DNA of 44,656 nucleotides from contig JADNRV010000371.1 of assembly GCA_015499995.1 (NCBI GenBank), forward strand, positions 1-44,656. Direction: 5' to 3'. The translations under genes and the position numbers were made by a program. Every line of letters starts with the position of its first letter. Position 1 is the stretch's first letter. A model generated the notes under the pieces. That model made no database searches, was not told the DNA's origin, and saw only the letters and a list, made by a program, of their open reading frames with translations. Shown here one piece after another: positions 32,888 to 44,656 of the stretch. Origin of the DNA: Flammula alnicola (lineage: Eukaryota; Basidiomycota; Agaricomycetes; Agaricales; Strophariaceae).

Positions 32888-34213
32888 TTATGACGAGAAC
32901 GGTCCTGGAATGACCCCAAACTCAAGCTTCCCCTGTGTGTCCAGGCGACGAAGGGCTTGGCTAATTAATGCGTGCGCCTCGTCGCGATTGACGTCTCCAC
33001 GGACTTCAAATTGAATTTTTGTCGAGCCCGAAGAAAGACACGGATTGCCACCAGTAAAGAGTTCACCGAGAGCTGGGAGGTCAAAGGGAACAAGCTCGTC
33101 CGGGGTTTTCATTTTCAGAGAGAAAGATACCCTCTCAATGGCCCGCGAAGATACTTTGGAAAGAATGCTCCTGACCCAGTTACTGGATTTCGAACAGCCC
33201 GAGTTGCGGAGTAAGGATATGCCGGGGAAAGAAATTGTCCGGAGGGATGTGTTCTTTCTGAGGTCAAGCTCATCGCTGAGCATGTCTAGGCATAAGGCGT
33301 CATTAAATTTCTACATAAACTCAAAGCGAATAGTAAAAATTGACGTACTCTGGATTATTACATTGTTATTGCCTTCAAGGAGGCCTGAATAGACGGAAAT
33401 CGCAAGGTTTTCTAAGGATGGACCAAACGCACGAATGTATGTAGAGAGGGGTTTTACGTCATGGAGATGGAGTCCGATCGTGAGGCTCAGTGTGTGGATC
33501 GATGACACAGACTGTGAGGCGGAGAGGAGCCAGCGAAGTAAGGAGGGAGTGCTGGCACTGCCTCCAATTGCGAGTCTCCTTAACCGAGGCGCTCTTAACT
33601 GAGTCGAAGGGTCATCGAGGTCTTTGTCACAAACTACTGTACCCAAGAAAAGGGTCTCCAACAGTGGTGCTGAGGCGATTAATTCGAGCTGTTGACTGAA
33701 ACTTTCGAACTAAAAGTCAAAAAAGGTTAGTAGACTGTTTCAAGCAGCACAAATGAGCGTGATGCCTACATAAATACAATGCAACTGGAGAGTCGTGAGG
33801 TTTCGAGAAAGGGAATGCAAATTCCCTTTCGCACTGGCGCTCAGACTATTCCAGGGGATATCTCGCAATGTGAGCCGCACAAGTGCGCTCAGAGGTGGAA
33901 GGCTGACGAATGCGTCGTTCGCAAAGAGTCCAGCGTAGTTGTTGATTTCTAGCCAGCAGATGTAGGATGGAATGGTCGATTGAGGGGCGGGAAGTATGTC
34001 AAGTGCGATATCAATATTGAAAGAAAAGAGTCGAACGCGAGAGAAAAGATGAAAGCGAGAGGAATAAAGCCAGTTCTTGCAAACGAGACTACATGCACAC
34101 AAAGTTGGTATATTGTCGTGCAAGTAATCGATTATCACGTCGCAAAGTTCTGCAGGAATGGCGGGTTGGATGTTCATGTTATCAGCTGGCATAGCGATCA
34201 CAGTGAAGGACAT
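32888..34213 (-). CDS. F-box protein with leucine-rich-like C-terminus
   Basis: Likely substrate receptor of an SCF ubiquitin ligase. The F-box is at the N-terminus: 'IPAELCDVIIDYLHD' followed by 'LCACSLVCKNWLYSSRFHLF' (residues about 18-60). Exon 1 ends after 'TTLQLHCIY', an intron (about 33713-33772) leads to 'FESFSQQLELIASAPLLETL' and a long exon with leucine-rich spacing ('LRRLAIGGSASTPSLLRWLL', 'TLSLTIGLHLHDVKPLSTYI'). A further intron near 33310-33360 joins the last exon, ending 'LEFGVIPGPFSS' at 32888. The start could also be the Met at residue 8 (MPADN). Such F-box proteins are numerous and fast evolving in Agaricomycetes; the target is unknown. Confidence 0.85.
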
Positions 34214-34800
34214 GGCAATTGCAAAAGCTTTGCAAAAGTTGAGATCTGAGAGTTGTCTGAGAGTACTCGGTAGTCTCGATGAATTTACCTAGCCGGCCCG
34301 TAATAACCGGAGCTTGCGAAACTAGACACCGACAGCGAGTGTTCTAATCGTTCAACCCACACTCTTCCATTCTCTGATTAGGAGACAACGGCCTCTTTCT
34401 CCTATACACTCGGTGAGCTTGATACCGACTCAAATCCGAAACCCAGACCAACTGCCTCGTTATTGTGGCCTGAAAATATTCAAATGCCCTCAACCTTATC
34501 TAGCACGCGATACTAGTATCATATTACAGAGAGATAACATTATCGCCCCCTTTTCCTGAACAGGTTCCCATGCTCCATTCCGCCTGGAAGGCCAAGTTTA
34601 TTTTCGGCTAGTTGGCAGGAACACATTGGAAAGAAGACCGTAAAGGAAAGACTGGAGCATGCGAGGATTTTTATCACGCTTTCGGTGGTTCCCACCTATC
34701 GCCCTATGGAGAGCATGTGCGTATATATACTTAAAAGTAGAATTTGATATCGTCTGACAGCTTGATAGCTGCCTCCAATCCATATCTCCCCCTCCGAACG
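34214..34800. promoter_or_regulatory. Divergent promoter region with TATA-like element
   Basis: These 587 bp lie between the F-box start (minus) and the MFS transporter start (plus). TATATATA at 34722-34729, 72 bp before the transporter ATG, is a good candidate TATA box. No gene seen. Confidence 0.5.
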
Positions 34801-37275
34801 ATGGGTACTAGTTCAGAAGCTAGCGACGAGAAACACCAGAGCGCCAAGCATGACCTCGTCGCCGTTTCCGCGAAGGAGGTCGATACAGCTGCAGAGCTCG
34901 CTTCAGGCGAGCAAGGAGAGGTCGATCCCGAGGAGGCTCTTCGTGTTCGGTTAGCAGCTGCTCAACTTTTGCTACAGCAATTTTAGTCTTACGCTTTCGC
35001 AGGAGGAAAATCGACAAACACATTCTTCCTCTCATGTGTAGTGCGTCAAATTTTTGTTTGAAGTCTATGCCTATTGACCATATTTGCAGTCCTTTACTGG
35101 TGAGATCGAAGAGAGGTATCGTTGGCGCAATTCCTCATGATGATCACAAACAGGATACAATTTATGGATAAGACGACCTTAGGAAGTTCTGCAATCCTTG
35201 GCATAAGGTAACGTTCTCAGCTTGCGTTCATCCCCCTGCTAATGCATCAGCAGAGAAGCGACCCACCTTAGCACCAACCAGTAAGTTTTCTCTCTTCTTT
35301 TTGTATTCAGTACCGTTTCTGAACCTGTCACTCCCTTAGGTATAACTGGTACGCACTTGTCGTTGCAGCCCTCATCTGTTGTATTAATTTAGCGTATTAT
35401 TTCAGGCTTGGGACGATATTTTACCTCAGCTACCTCGCCTTCGAGTTTCCGCAAAACCTTTGCCTGCAACGCTTCCCAGTCGGAAAATGGATGAGGTAAC
35501 TACCCTTCACCTTACAAAAATTCTTTGGCCTCCTTATCAAATCGTCACTTAGTTTCAACATCTTCATATGGGCCATCGCACTTAGCACCCACGCTGCCTG
35601 CAAGAATTTTGCTGGCCTATTCGTCGTGCGCCTGATCTTGGGCGTGTGTGAAGGATCGATTACCGCAGGCTTCATGATCGTCAGCTCAATGTTTTACACG
35701 AGAAGGGAGCAGACGTTGAGGGTCGGCTATTGGTGTAAGTCTTATTCGTGCCCGATGCATTTCAAAAACTAATATATAGCAACATCAGTCCTCATGAACG
35801 GCACTGGTACGATTGTGTCCTATGATCGTCTGCCCCACGTCTGATTGTCCATACAGCGCAGATTATCTCTGGCTTTATCAGCTTCGGGGCATTGCACATC
35901 AAGACCAAGTCCTTTGAGCCATGGCAATGGTCAGTTGCTTAGAGCCTCTTACGAGTATCCCCGCGCTAACCGCATTTTCAGGTTAATGATCATAACAGGC
36001 ATTCTTACTCTCTTCACTGCGCTGGCGTTCTGGTCAGTTCAAGCTCCTTTCACCCACGTCAATCATCCTCATCCCCGAACTATGTCCATTTAGGTTCCTT
36101 TTCCCGGATTCGCCTACAAATGCCTGGTTCCTCACTCCAGCTGAGCGATCGATTGCAGTGCGCCGAATCAAGGTGCGCAGTCGTTCGAGTATAGATAGCT
36201 GTTCGCCATATCTAATTGCTTATCGTCGTATTTCCCGAACAGGAAAACCAAACGGGAGTCGAGAACAAGCATTTCAAGAAAGAGCAGTACGTTGTGACAT
36301 CTCCATTCCCAGGTCGTGCGCGTCTCACGCGGTCCATTCAATTACGTTTTCGTATAGGATGATAGAAGCGCTACTGGATCCGAAAACCTGGCTTTTCGCG
36401 CTCTTCTCGGCACTCGATAACGTGCCCAACTCTTTGACGAACCAGAGGCAGATCATCGTCGCCTCATTTGGTTTTACTCCTCTCCAAACGACCCTTCTCG
36501 GATGTGTGGATGGTGTCATCGAGATCGTGACAATCTACACCGGCGTCAACCTCGCTGCAAGATGGCCTGACAGTCGCGCATACGTCGCGTTCGTCTATTT
36601 CATTCCGAACATTATGGGCGTTTTCTTAATCAACTTCTTACCATGGAGCAACAAAGTCGGATTATTGTTTGGCCAATGGACTACGGGTTGGTCGCTTTCT
36701 CCTCAATGTCGCGAGTCTTGAGTGTATCTGATGTGATTGCACGTCTTTGATAGGGGTTGGCACGACCGGTTTCGTTTTGTCCCTATCATGGCTTTCCAGC
36801 GTAACGGCCGGCCACACGAAGCGGGTGACTGTTAACGCGATCATGCTCTCCGCTTATTGTATTGGGAACTCCGCTGGTCCGTTTATGTGGCAGGCCAAGT
36901 ACAAGCCAAGGTACATTTGCTGTTATCTTCTCTCCTGGACTGAGACCGATAACCTCCAACTTCCTTATCTGCAGAAACCACATTCCTTGGATTATCATCG
37001 GGATCTGCTATGTATGCTGCATGGTGTTGCTGCTTGCCATTCGATATGTTCTCTCTTCAGAGAACAAACGTCGCGACAACGAGCCTATAGATGACACCTA
37101 CGATGATGTCTACATTGAGAGGATAGGCAAGGACGGTGAGACGGAGAAAGTTAGAGTTGACAAGGTATGTCCCTATGTTCCCTCGCATCGAGAAAATCAA
37201 AGAGTTAACTGCGCTCTCCAGGAATTCTTGGACCTGACAGATATCCAGAATCGTGATTTCCGATACGTTTTGTAA
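34801..37275 (+). CDS. MFS transporter, allantoate permease / Dal5 type
   Basis: Plasma-membrane proton-driven carrier of the anion:cation symporter family (yeast Dal5, Tna1 and relatives; substrates are small organic acids, vitamins or allantoate). ATG 34801 starts a hydrophilic acidic tail (MGTSSEASDEKHQSAKHDLV). 'RKIDKHILPLMCMLYWLQFMDK' in pieces, 'NQYNWLGTIFYLSYLAFEFP', 'LFVVRLILGVCEGSITAGFM' and 'WFLMNGTAQIISGFISFGAL' give membrane segments 1-6. A central loop 'FLFPDSPTNAWFLTPAERSI' is characteristic of this family. The second half ('DPKTWLFALFSALDNVPNSL', 'YFIPNIMGVFLINFLPW', 'AIMLSAYCIGNSAGPFMWQ', 'IPWIIIGICYVCCMVLLLA') gives segments 7-12, ending 'DLTDIQNRDFRYVL' at TAA 37275, the usual C-terminal signature. 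About ten introns; complete. Confidence 0.92.
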
Positions 37276-37666
37276 TCTTTTATGATCCTATGCCTGCAAT
37301 GATAGAACCGAGCTATTTGATTCCTGCACTTATCGAGGAGATTGCATTCGTTCAGAAAAGGTATATACATCCAAATCAAATTGAGAAGAGTACAAGTCAC
37401 GAGAAGAGGTACACGTTGTACATACACAGCCAGAGCTATCTATGAGTTTTACTCAAGTTCGCTAACTCTCGTTTTGTTTACATAACAAAAATCCACGAAA
37501 CCACCTGGCTATGTAGTAATATACAAAACAAAGACAATGAAGAGCAAGGGTTGCAAACATTTCAAAGGGACAACAGTTGGGCTTGATCAACGTTCACCCA
37601 ACTAGATCGCTTGGAACTGTAGGTTCAAGAGCTCGGAATGTCAGCTATGAAACTTATCAGCAATCA
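37276..37666. other. Convergent 3' region of transporter and mannosidase
   Basis: The 391 bp between two stop codons. It contains 3' untranslated sequence and possibly the last coding exon of the mannosidase (see that entry). No separate gene. Confidence 0.5.
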
Positions 37667-40600
37667 TTAAAATAGGACTGACACTCTTTTGTGTGAAGGG
37701 GTGGGAGGGAGCGTACCGAGTACGAGCTTGACTGTTTTGACCTCGAAGCCTCGGAAGGAGAGCGATAGCACACTTCCGGTGTTTTCATCCCCATCTTTTG
37801 ATCGCAAAATGTAGAGCTCTTCGCCTTCATCTTCCAAGAGGTTGGTTGTAAATGCTTTGACAACCGGAAGATGACTGGATATGACTAATTTCGCCTGTGC
37901 GTGCCCTCCAAATGCTTCGTACAACCTCAAAATGATGGTTGCAGAATCTTTTTCTTCGAAGTTCACAGGTTCCTCGAACGAGTCGTATTCGCCGCGTTTG
38001 ACTGTTTCAAGGAAGACATTGCGAGCACCTTCAACGCTGAAAGGTGATTTTAAGGTCGACGTGAAATCCGGAGATCCAGAAGGCAAACAGCGAACTACAT
38101 GCAAGGTTAGATCGACTCGAGTCAGGAGAATAGAATAAAACCTCTTAAGGGAGAATTATAGAGATACCCAGCGACAGGCACGTCAGATTCGAGGAAATGA
38201 CCTTCGTGAGGCATGACTGCCCATGAGAAGTGATGTTCGCCTAAATTTGACAATATTTGGTAAGGGATTAGTTGTTCAAATGGGTCATGTCTGCTGCATA
38301 CCTTGATCTTGTTCGGCATCAGGGGCAGTGGAAGAGCGGAGAAGGGATATCCTAAGGAGGTTTCCCAGACATGAGAAGCCGTATTTCGATTCCGATAAGA
38401 TGGCCACTCCATAACCAAATTCACTGAGATCCGCGTACTAGGCAGGCTCAATCAGTCCAAAGTTCTCGCTCTGAGTAATGTCGAATTGTTACCTTATGTC
38501 CGCAGACTTCAAACTATTTGATGATAGAGTTAAGTCAGTAATTGATTTCATGAGGTAACGGACATACTTTGGCTATGTCCCAGGTGGTGTTCTTGTGGGT
38601 AGGTCGTTGAACATATCCGAACTGAGTTTCATATGTGGCGTTGTCGCTATGGATGTTCAAGGGTAACTCGACTGACAATACGACCAACTGGTTAGCACAG
38701 AATATCCCGATTGAGCAACAACATACATTTTAAGAATTCATGGCGCTGGTGCCAATCAACCACAGCATCAAAGTTGAAGAGTGACCGAGAATTCTCTTTA
38801 ACAGTAGCTACGGAAAAAGAAAGCTTTCAGCGAGGACGGAAGAGCGATTTATTCGGATGTTCCCACCAGTAGTAGCATCCAGAGAAATCTACGGAAGGGT
38901 CAGATATGTCTTAGTACCGACAAAATGAAGCAACGCTCACCGTGACAGCAATAGTGCTCTGGCCATATCGCACTTCAGCCCGAACAGCTGCACGAAGAGG
39001 ACCTTGAGACACAACAGATACATTGGAGAACGCGAGAGGTTGAGCAGTCTCCAAATGATGGATTTCGACATCTAAAATAGCTTTTAAGCATTAACTCGGA
39101 CAATCGAAGGCTAAAAACGAACCCCAGGCATCCCAGTAGTTAGGTCGATCTTGGAATATAACCAAGCCACCCGTCGTCCCTTCCGGAATGAGTTCGCGAC
39201 TGTAAGCAAAGGATGAGGTAGAAATAAGGAAGCAAAACTTTGATCAAGATACCTCAGCTTGACGTCGACAAGGCTACTGATACGACCATTTGAGATTGTA
39301 AGTTGGACACTACCATTCCGAAGAACGAAATGGTCAGATCCATTGGTACAGACTAAATAAGGCATCAGTGGTGTTGAACTAAAGAAGGCCATATCTCCAT
39401 ACCTGAGACAGGCTTAAGATGAGCATGAAGAGCGTTGGAGGGATGCTTCAGCTCTCCTGGGCCGGCACCATTTGGGCAATGCATGATAGCATATCCCTCT
39501 TTACCATTGTCTGATGCTTGTAAGATTTGGGCTTTCAACGCCGGACCAGCTTTCGCGAGTGGAATCTTAATGATATCCCAGCGAGGGAAGAACGTGGTGT
39601 TGTAGGCGATGATCTTACTGGAGCCGGCTAATGATTTAGACCGCGTTGATGGAGTGAGGGGTACAGAATTCGGGAAGAGGATCGAGAATGCTTCCTCGAG
39701 TAAAGCCTCTCCATCTTTCTTTACCTCTGCGTAGAGGACCTCTGCATCATCGTAGACCATACCGCTGAATAGCCATCAAAACAAATATTGCTATGTTAAA
39801 GCTTGAAGACTCACATCGCCGAACCAGGAAGAACTGATGATCGAGTTCTGAGTAAGTAATATGGTAAATAAATTGCATGGGAATGGCTTTACCATCGTGG
39901 ACTGCGGATAAGATAGTGAGATATAGCTTTATGTGTGATCAAGTACAGATCATCTTACATTGGTTCAACAAGACTTTCTCCCAAGATTCGTCAATCTTGT
40001 CCTTCGGATAAAGGTAGTTCTTCTTGCTGTGTTTGTACAAAGACGCCAAAGCTGTAATTTGCTGCAAAGTGCGGTTAGTTTGTCATTTAGTGATGAAACG
40101 AGACAATACATTACCTCTACGTCTCGGAGCAGGATTTCAGAATGACGATTTCCCTTCTTGATTGACCCATGAGATGTGTATGTGCCACGATGGAACTACC
40201 CGTCCTTTAAATCAAAAGCAGCACGAAAGTCGAAAAGTTGAACCAACCTCAAGATACAGCTCTCCGTGCCTGCAAGGAACAACGTTAGTTACTGCTACAG
40301 GCCCATCCAACAAAAAATCCACGAAAAAGCGTACCAATTGGGCAAAGTTACACCTTCCTTGGTATCCTTCTCGATGTTCTCGAAGAACTCATCCACCGAA
40401 TGACCCATGTTGACCGGAGGCAATTCGCGATGAGTGTTAGTCACAGCTCTGATTCGACGAAGCTGGGCAACGAATGGTAGTCAGCTTATGCGAGAGCAAC
40501 ATTTTTCAGATATCTATCGTACGTTTTCCAACATTTTCGCCAGAGGACCTCCTCCGCCATCACCGTTGCCAAACACGAGCAGAGAAGCATCTGATGATTC

Positions 40601-42847
40601 GAGATTCTGAAAACAATTTAGCCATGGTCGAAAAGCAAGTTAGAGCGATATATACCTTGTGGTTGGTCAATCCTTTATTTACATCACCCACAGTAGCCTG
40701 TGCAGTGTAGGTATCGACTGTGGCAAGTCGTTAAGCGATATGCTAGTAATTATGGCTGAAGGTGCTTACCGGGCGTCATGTGGCAGAGAACTTGTGTGCC
40801 GTCGATGCCGACCCAGTTGAAAGTTGAATGGGGAAATACATTGATATTATTCCTGAATAAATCGATATCAGTGTCGCTCGCATCAATGACTCCAATGAAT
40901 GTAAGACTGACCAAGACAACTTCTGTGTAAAGAAGTAGTTCATTCCTAATCACGTCATGTCAACTTACTTCATCAACCCTCGACTTTTTAATTATAAAGT
41001 CGTACCTGCGCCGCGAATGAGCTGAGGCAATGCCCCAGTCAGGCCAAAGGAGTCGGGCAACCATGCGGTGTCGCATCGTTTGCCGAACCTTGTCTCGAAG
41101 TATCGCTGGCCGAACAGGAATTGTCGCACAAGTGCCTCTCCTGACGGCATGTTTGAGTCATTCTCAACCCATGAGCCACCAATGGGCTGGAAACGCCCGT
41201 CCAGGACCTTCTCCTTGACTCGCTCGAACAAAGGGGGGTAAAGCTAGATTTTGCGTTGAGAAACATAAAGTGAATAGAAAGTTGGGACATACGTTCTCGA
41301 GCCACTTGTATTGTTGTGCTGAGCTGCATGTGAATCTATGCTCAGGGTACCTTTCCATGAGATCCACCTGGGTCGCCCATGAACGCGCGACTTTCTGTTG
41401 AGTAACGCGATACGGCCATAGCCAAGCGGTATCAATGTGGCAGCTAAAAAAAAAAAAGACAATCATCACAAGCTCCACTCTTGTATGTGGAACTACTCAC
41501 TGTCCTACAAGCAAAAGTTAGCTCGAGTGATGAAAGAGTCGTTCAGCGTACTTACCAATACCCCAAACATTGACCTTCTTAGGGCCTTCATCGTAAATGG
41601 CAGCACCTTTCCCCTCCCATCCTTCTCCAAACACCTCTTCCGCCAATCTACGTGCTCTTCCAACTGAAGATGGATCTCCTTTGCTGAAAACGTTCATGAT
41701 TTCATTGGCGACAGAAAGAGCCTTATTTTGAAGACTGTAAACCAAGTATCTGACGTCAGCGATAGTGCACGCGAGCACAATAGTAGAACGAACGGAGTAT
41801 TTCCAGGCAGGGTATCGACAAGCTCTCGGAGTGTCTGGAAATCCCACAAGAGGCCCCATGCCTCCATATTAGGGACGACAAGGTCAGCAGAGGCAAGTGA
41901 GAAATAGCGGTTCATGTCCGGCGGCTGGATGGTGTCGCCGTTCCAAGGTACGCCGAACATGCCATTGCAGCTCGACTCGATGACGAATTCGTGTACGCCC
42001 TGTTCGCGTGCCTCTGGAGGTATGATGTATTCGACTCTGCGGTCGCCGCCATATCCACCGGTGATTCCTGGCGAAGCTCAGAATCGAACCGAGGAAGAAA
42101 TTGTTTGAAGATAGTCACCTTGAAGCGGTATGCCGTCTGTAGTGAATATCATAGCTTCGCATCCTGGGTCGAATTCGACTGAAAGAGAATTTATAATGTC
42201 ATATGTTATAATTTAATCATGGGCGGGACGCTGGTGACGTACATTGGACGCGTTCATACTGCTGCCAGTAACCTGGAATAACCACCGTAACTTTCCACCA
42301 ATGATTTGTCTAATAACGTCCTGTCAGCTAACGGCTCGACCTGGACGTATTGGATACCCTCAGGCAGCATATATGTATGAGTACACATGGCAAGAGATAG
42401 AGCTCACCCCTGCGAAGAAGGATTAGAATTGGGACCCAATAACGGGGAAACAACTTACAAGATGGTCCAAAGGAGTCTCCCTTTTGGAAAGATTAAATCA
42501 GTTTCAAATCTCGCAGGAAGGGTCCCTTGCGTACCTTCTTGGCCGTCCTAAACTTCTGCTGCATTGCTTCCTCGAAAGTCGGCTTCGTGAGACCTGGCGC
42601 ACTCCATCTATACAAAGTTCTTCAGCTCAAAGGCTCAATATTCCGTAAACCGACGCACGCACACTTTCAACTTGACATGTTCCGAGTTGTCGACACGGTG
42701 CGTGAACAGGACAGAACCAAGGTTGACATCAGAATAATGGCCGCCGTTGAATGTCCCCAGGCGGTCCTTGGTCAGGTTCTTGATCCATTTTGGGCCAGCG
42801 CTGTGGTTGAGCTCTGGGTACGCTCCATGAGTGTGATTGCAGGCCAT
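37667..42847 (-). CDS. GH38 alpha-mannosidase (vacuolar/cytosolic Ams1-MAN2C1 type)
   Basis: Hydrolyses alpha-mannosyl bonds of free oligosaccharides; yeast Ams1 reaches the vacuole by selective autophagy. Start at ATG 42847 ([20 protein letters not shown]), followed by '[20 protein letters not shown]', typical of this class. Zinc and catalytic motifs of GH38 are '[16 protein letters not shown]' (about 41400-41460) and '[18 protein letters not shown]' (about 41025-41080, nucleophile Asp in LPDS). Further family blocks are '[20 protein letters not shown]', '[17 protein letters not shown]', '[20 protein letters not shown]' and 'LPNWHGELYLE'. The C-terminal beta domains end '[16 protein letters not shown]' and '[15 protein letters not shown]'. 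More than twenty short introns; spliced length about 1,050-1,100 residues, as expected. The end is uncertain: either the open frame to TAA 37667, or a donor GTACGC after KLVL joined at about 37640 to a short exon ending at TGA 37625. Confidence 0.9.
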
Positions 42848-43440
42848 GTCGGGCTGCGTGTTTGGGTGGGTTGCGTTGGAATTGGTATATGGTACGCTGC
42901 GTACGCAACGCTGTCGTTGTCAATAACCAAACCCTGAGTATGTAGCCTGGGAAACACTTGGGCTCACCCCATTAATGCCTTCTATATTTGCCCATCACGG
43001 ACTCTGAGATTTTAAGCGCTGCAAACTTCAAAGTGATCTCTTAGGCTATTCGCCACGAGACTGCATACGAAGGTTCGTAGGAGGAACCACAGTTCGGATA
43101 ACATATGTGTGTACGTGGAAGACCCAAGTTTCATTAAGTGGTTAACGTGTTGTTGTAACCTGGGACAGAAGATCTTATCTTATCTCTACAGCCATCCAGG
43201 ACTCAGACATAGGAGGGCACGAGTCCAGCAGGAGGACGAGTATGATATCAGGGTACAAGACGAAAACATAAGTAAGACGCCGAAGGAATTACGAGAATAT
43301 AGGATACGAATGCATCGATGTCCGAGCGAACAAAAGAAAGAAAGAAAAAGAAATAAGAATAAGTACGAATGGAAATACAACATAAAATCCATGGACGCGA
43401 GAAGGCAATAAAGGCAAGCAGAGAAGACTCAGGAGGAGAG
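42848..43440. other. Intergenic region with AAAG-rich microsatellite
   Basis: 593 bp between the mannosidase start and the ubinuclein stop. Contains AAAGAAAGAAAGAAAAAGAA near 43334-43360. The mannosidase promoter and the 3' end of the ubinuclein gene lie here; no gene supported, and the small frames on either strand look like shadows of low-complexity DNA. Confidence 0.5.
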
Positions 43441-44656
43441 TTACTCCTCGTTCTCCTGCTCCATCGCTTCTCTCTCCAGCTTCTTCTTCATAGCGCTCAC
43501 TGGACAAAATTATGAGCAAATTGAACGAAAAGGTCAGCTAAGAACACGTACCGTCTCTTGATATTTGACCTGACGACATCCATCCCTCAGGGTAAGCGGC
43601 CACGATCTAGTCGCCGCAAAACCATAAGCAATTAGAGCAACATACAGAAGCTGACGAATACACGCACCTTCTGATAGAGCACCTTCCGCAACCCCTGGTC
43701 GCTAATCTGTATCACAGATCCTTCAAGCGAGCTACAAATCAAAGTAGATAAGCGTGGTTAGCAGCAGCGTAAATTAAAAACATACTTCTTCTCGTTCTCC
43801 AACCGACAGCACTCGTTGCTCAGCAGAACGAGCTCCCAGACGATCGCCTTCATCTGCTCCGTCATCCGATATCGCTTTGCTGGCGGGTGCTGGCCATTAT
43901 CCTTGCCGTCCTTCCCAGCTTCACCGTCCCCTGGAGGATGCGATACAGAGGATGGCCCGTCCACATCCATCTCCTCCGTTGGATGTCGGGTAGGCGCCGC
44001 CGACCCTGTCCCTGTGCTCGCCTCCGCCGCGTCCTGCCGTATCTTCTCCTGTCGTCTATCTGGAAATACAAATGCGATATTAGGAGTCGTACAGATACAC
44101 ACGGAAGAAAGGTGGAAACGCACCCCACGCGATGACGCTCTTCTCCCACTCTTCCTCTGCCTTTGCGAATCCACTCCGTGCAAGGTCAGCCAGCTGGACC
44201 AATAGCACGTCCTGGCGTTCCGTCAAACAACGCAAGATGATCGCTGAACACCGTCCGTTTGATGAGTTTCTATGTTTTCGTGTAAGTCAAAGGGTCGAAT
44301 AATAAGAAAGATGGAAATGTCACCGTCATCGTGAATTTGTTGTAAGGGAATAGGGAGGGCATGAGGGAGAAAAAGTCTTCGTCGTATTCGTCCAACCGAA
44401 TGGCGAGTATCGCGAGCTTCGCAAGAGCAGGCTTGAGGGTAGGTGGGAACTTGCCCTTGTTCTCCCATGACTCTATAGACCAATATGTTAATGACAAGCT
44501 CAAGTCGAGAGTAACATGCGACCAGACACGTACCTTGCGCGATGAGCTTCTTCAGCTCAGCAATGGCGGCCTGCAAATCTGGATGGAACATGCTCTCGTC
44601 CACGACCTTTTTCCGCTTGCCGCCTCCGTGATGATGCTAATCTGCCGCTTGCGTTT
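43441..44656 (-). CDS. Ubinuclein / Hpc2-type HIRA-complex subunit, C-terminal part (partial)
   Basis: Subunit of the HIRA complex that deposits histone H3-H4 outside replication. The visible part starts inside an exon at the right edge and runs to TAA 43441. The conserved ubinuclein middle domain (Pfam PF14075) is plain: 'VDESMFHPDLQAAIAELKKL', 'ESWENKGKFPPTLKPALAKL', 'DEYDEDFFSLMPSLFPYNKF' and 'TKLIKRTVFSDH', separated by short introns. Next come a helical stretch 'EEEWEKSVIAWDRRQEKIRQ', an acidic/Pro-rich insert (TEEMDVDGPSSV), 'RYRMTEQMKAIVWELVLLSN', and a C-terminal coiled coil ending 'KKKLEREAMEQENEE'. The N-terminal HRD domain that binds HIRA should lie outside the window. Intron edges are by eye. 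Confidence 0.88.

Noticed and set aside
43330..43365. AAAG-rich tract as a coding Lys-rich protein end
   Set aside because: It is a simple microsatellite beyond the ubinuclein stop codon; the 100-codon frame across it has no other support.
1..44656. CRISPR array, prophage or bacterial operon
   Set aside because: No regularly spaced direct repeats, no phage genes and no ribosome-binding-site spacing; the genes are intron-rich and eukaryotic.

Overview
The window looks like nuclear DNA of a filamentous basidiomycete, most likely an Agaricomycete. Nearly every gene is split by many short (about 45-90 nt) GT-AG introns, genes lie close together on both strands, and several products belong to families typical of that group: a multi-pass membrane protein family, F-box/LRR proteins, TPR plus DUF4470 proteins, and small secreted Cys-rich proteins. 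No bacterial operon signals, tRNA, rRNA or CRISPR array were seen. Gene limits and introns were read by eye, so exon edges are approximate.

Left part (1-6.8 kb): the 5' end of an aldo/keto reductase runs off the left edge on the minus strand. After about 1.5 kb without a recognisable gene comes the exosome nuclease DIS3/Rrp44 (minus). Upstream of DIS3 is a 46-base A tract preceded by AATAAA, possibly the tail of a short retroposon.

Middle part (6.8-23.8 kb): a diverged inverted duplication with arms of about 3.75 and 3.86 kb (6818-10562 and 19931-23792). Each arm carries a small secreted 8-Cys protein gene and a convergent WD40 gene of the WRAP53/TCAB1 family. The WD40 part is almost identical between arms even in introns, while the flanks and the secreted gene have clearly diverged, a pattern that suggests gene conversion. 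The 9.4 kb between the arms holds a multi-pass membrane protein gene (minus), a degenerate minisatellite, a 431-bp terminal-inverted-repeat element with an imperfect 8-bp target duplication, an importin-13/Kap122-like karyopherin (plus) and a small protein with two C-x2-H-x4-C-x2-C motifs (plus).

Right part (23.9-44.7 kb): two tandem paralogous TPR-DUF4470 genes (minus), an acyl-protein thioesterase (plus), an F-box protein (minus), a Dal5/allantoate-permease-type MFS transporter (plus), a GH38 alpha-mannosidase of the Ams1/MAN2C1 type (minus), and the C-terminal part of an ubinuclein/Hpc2 histone-chaperone subunit (minus, running off the right edge).

Most genes are unrelated housekeeping functions (RNA decay, nuclear import, telomerase/scaRNA RNP handling, protein depalmitoylation, vacuolar glycan turnover, histone deposition). 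The accessory content is concentrated in the inverted duplication and its spacer, and in the tandem TPR-DUF4470 pair next to it.
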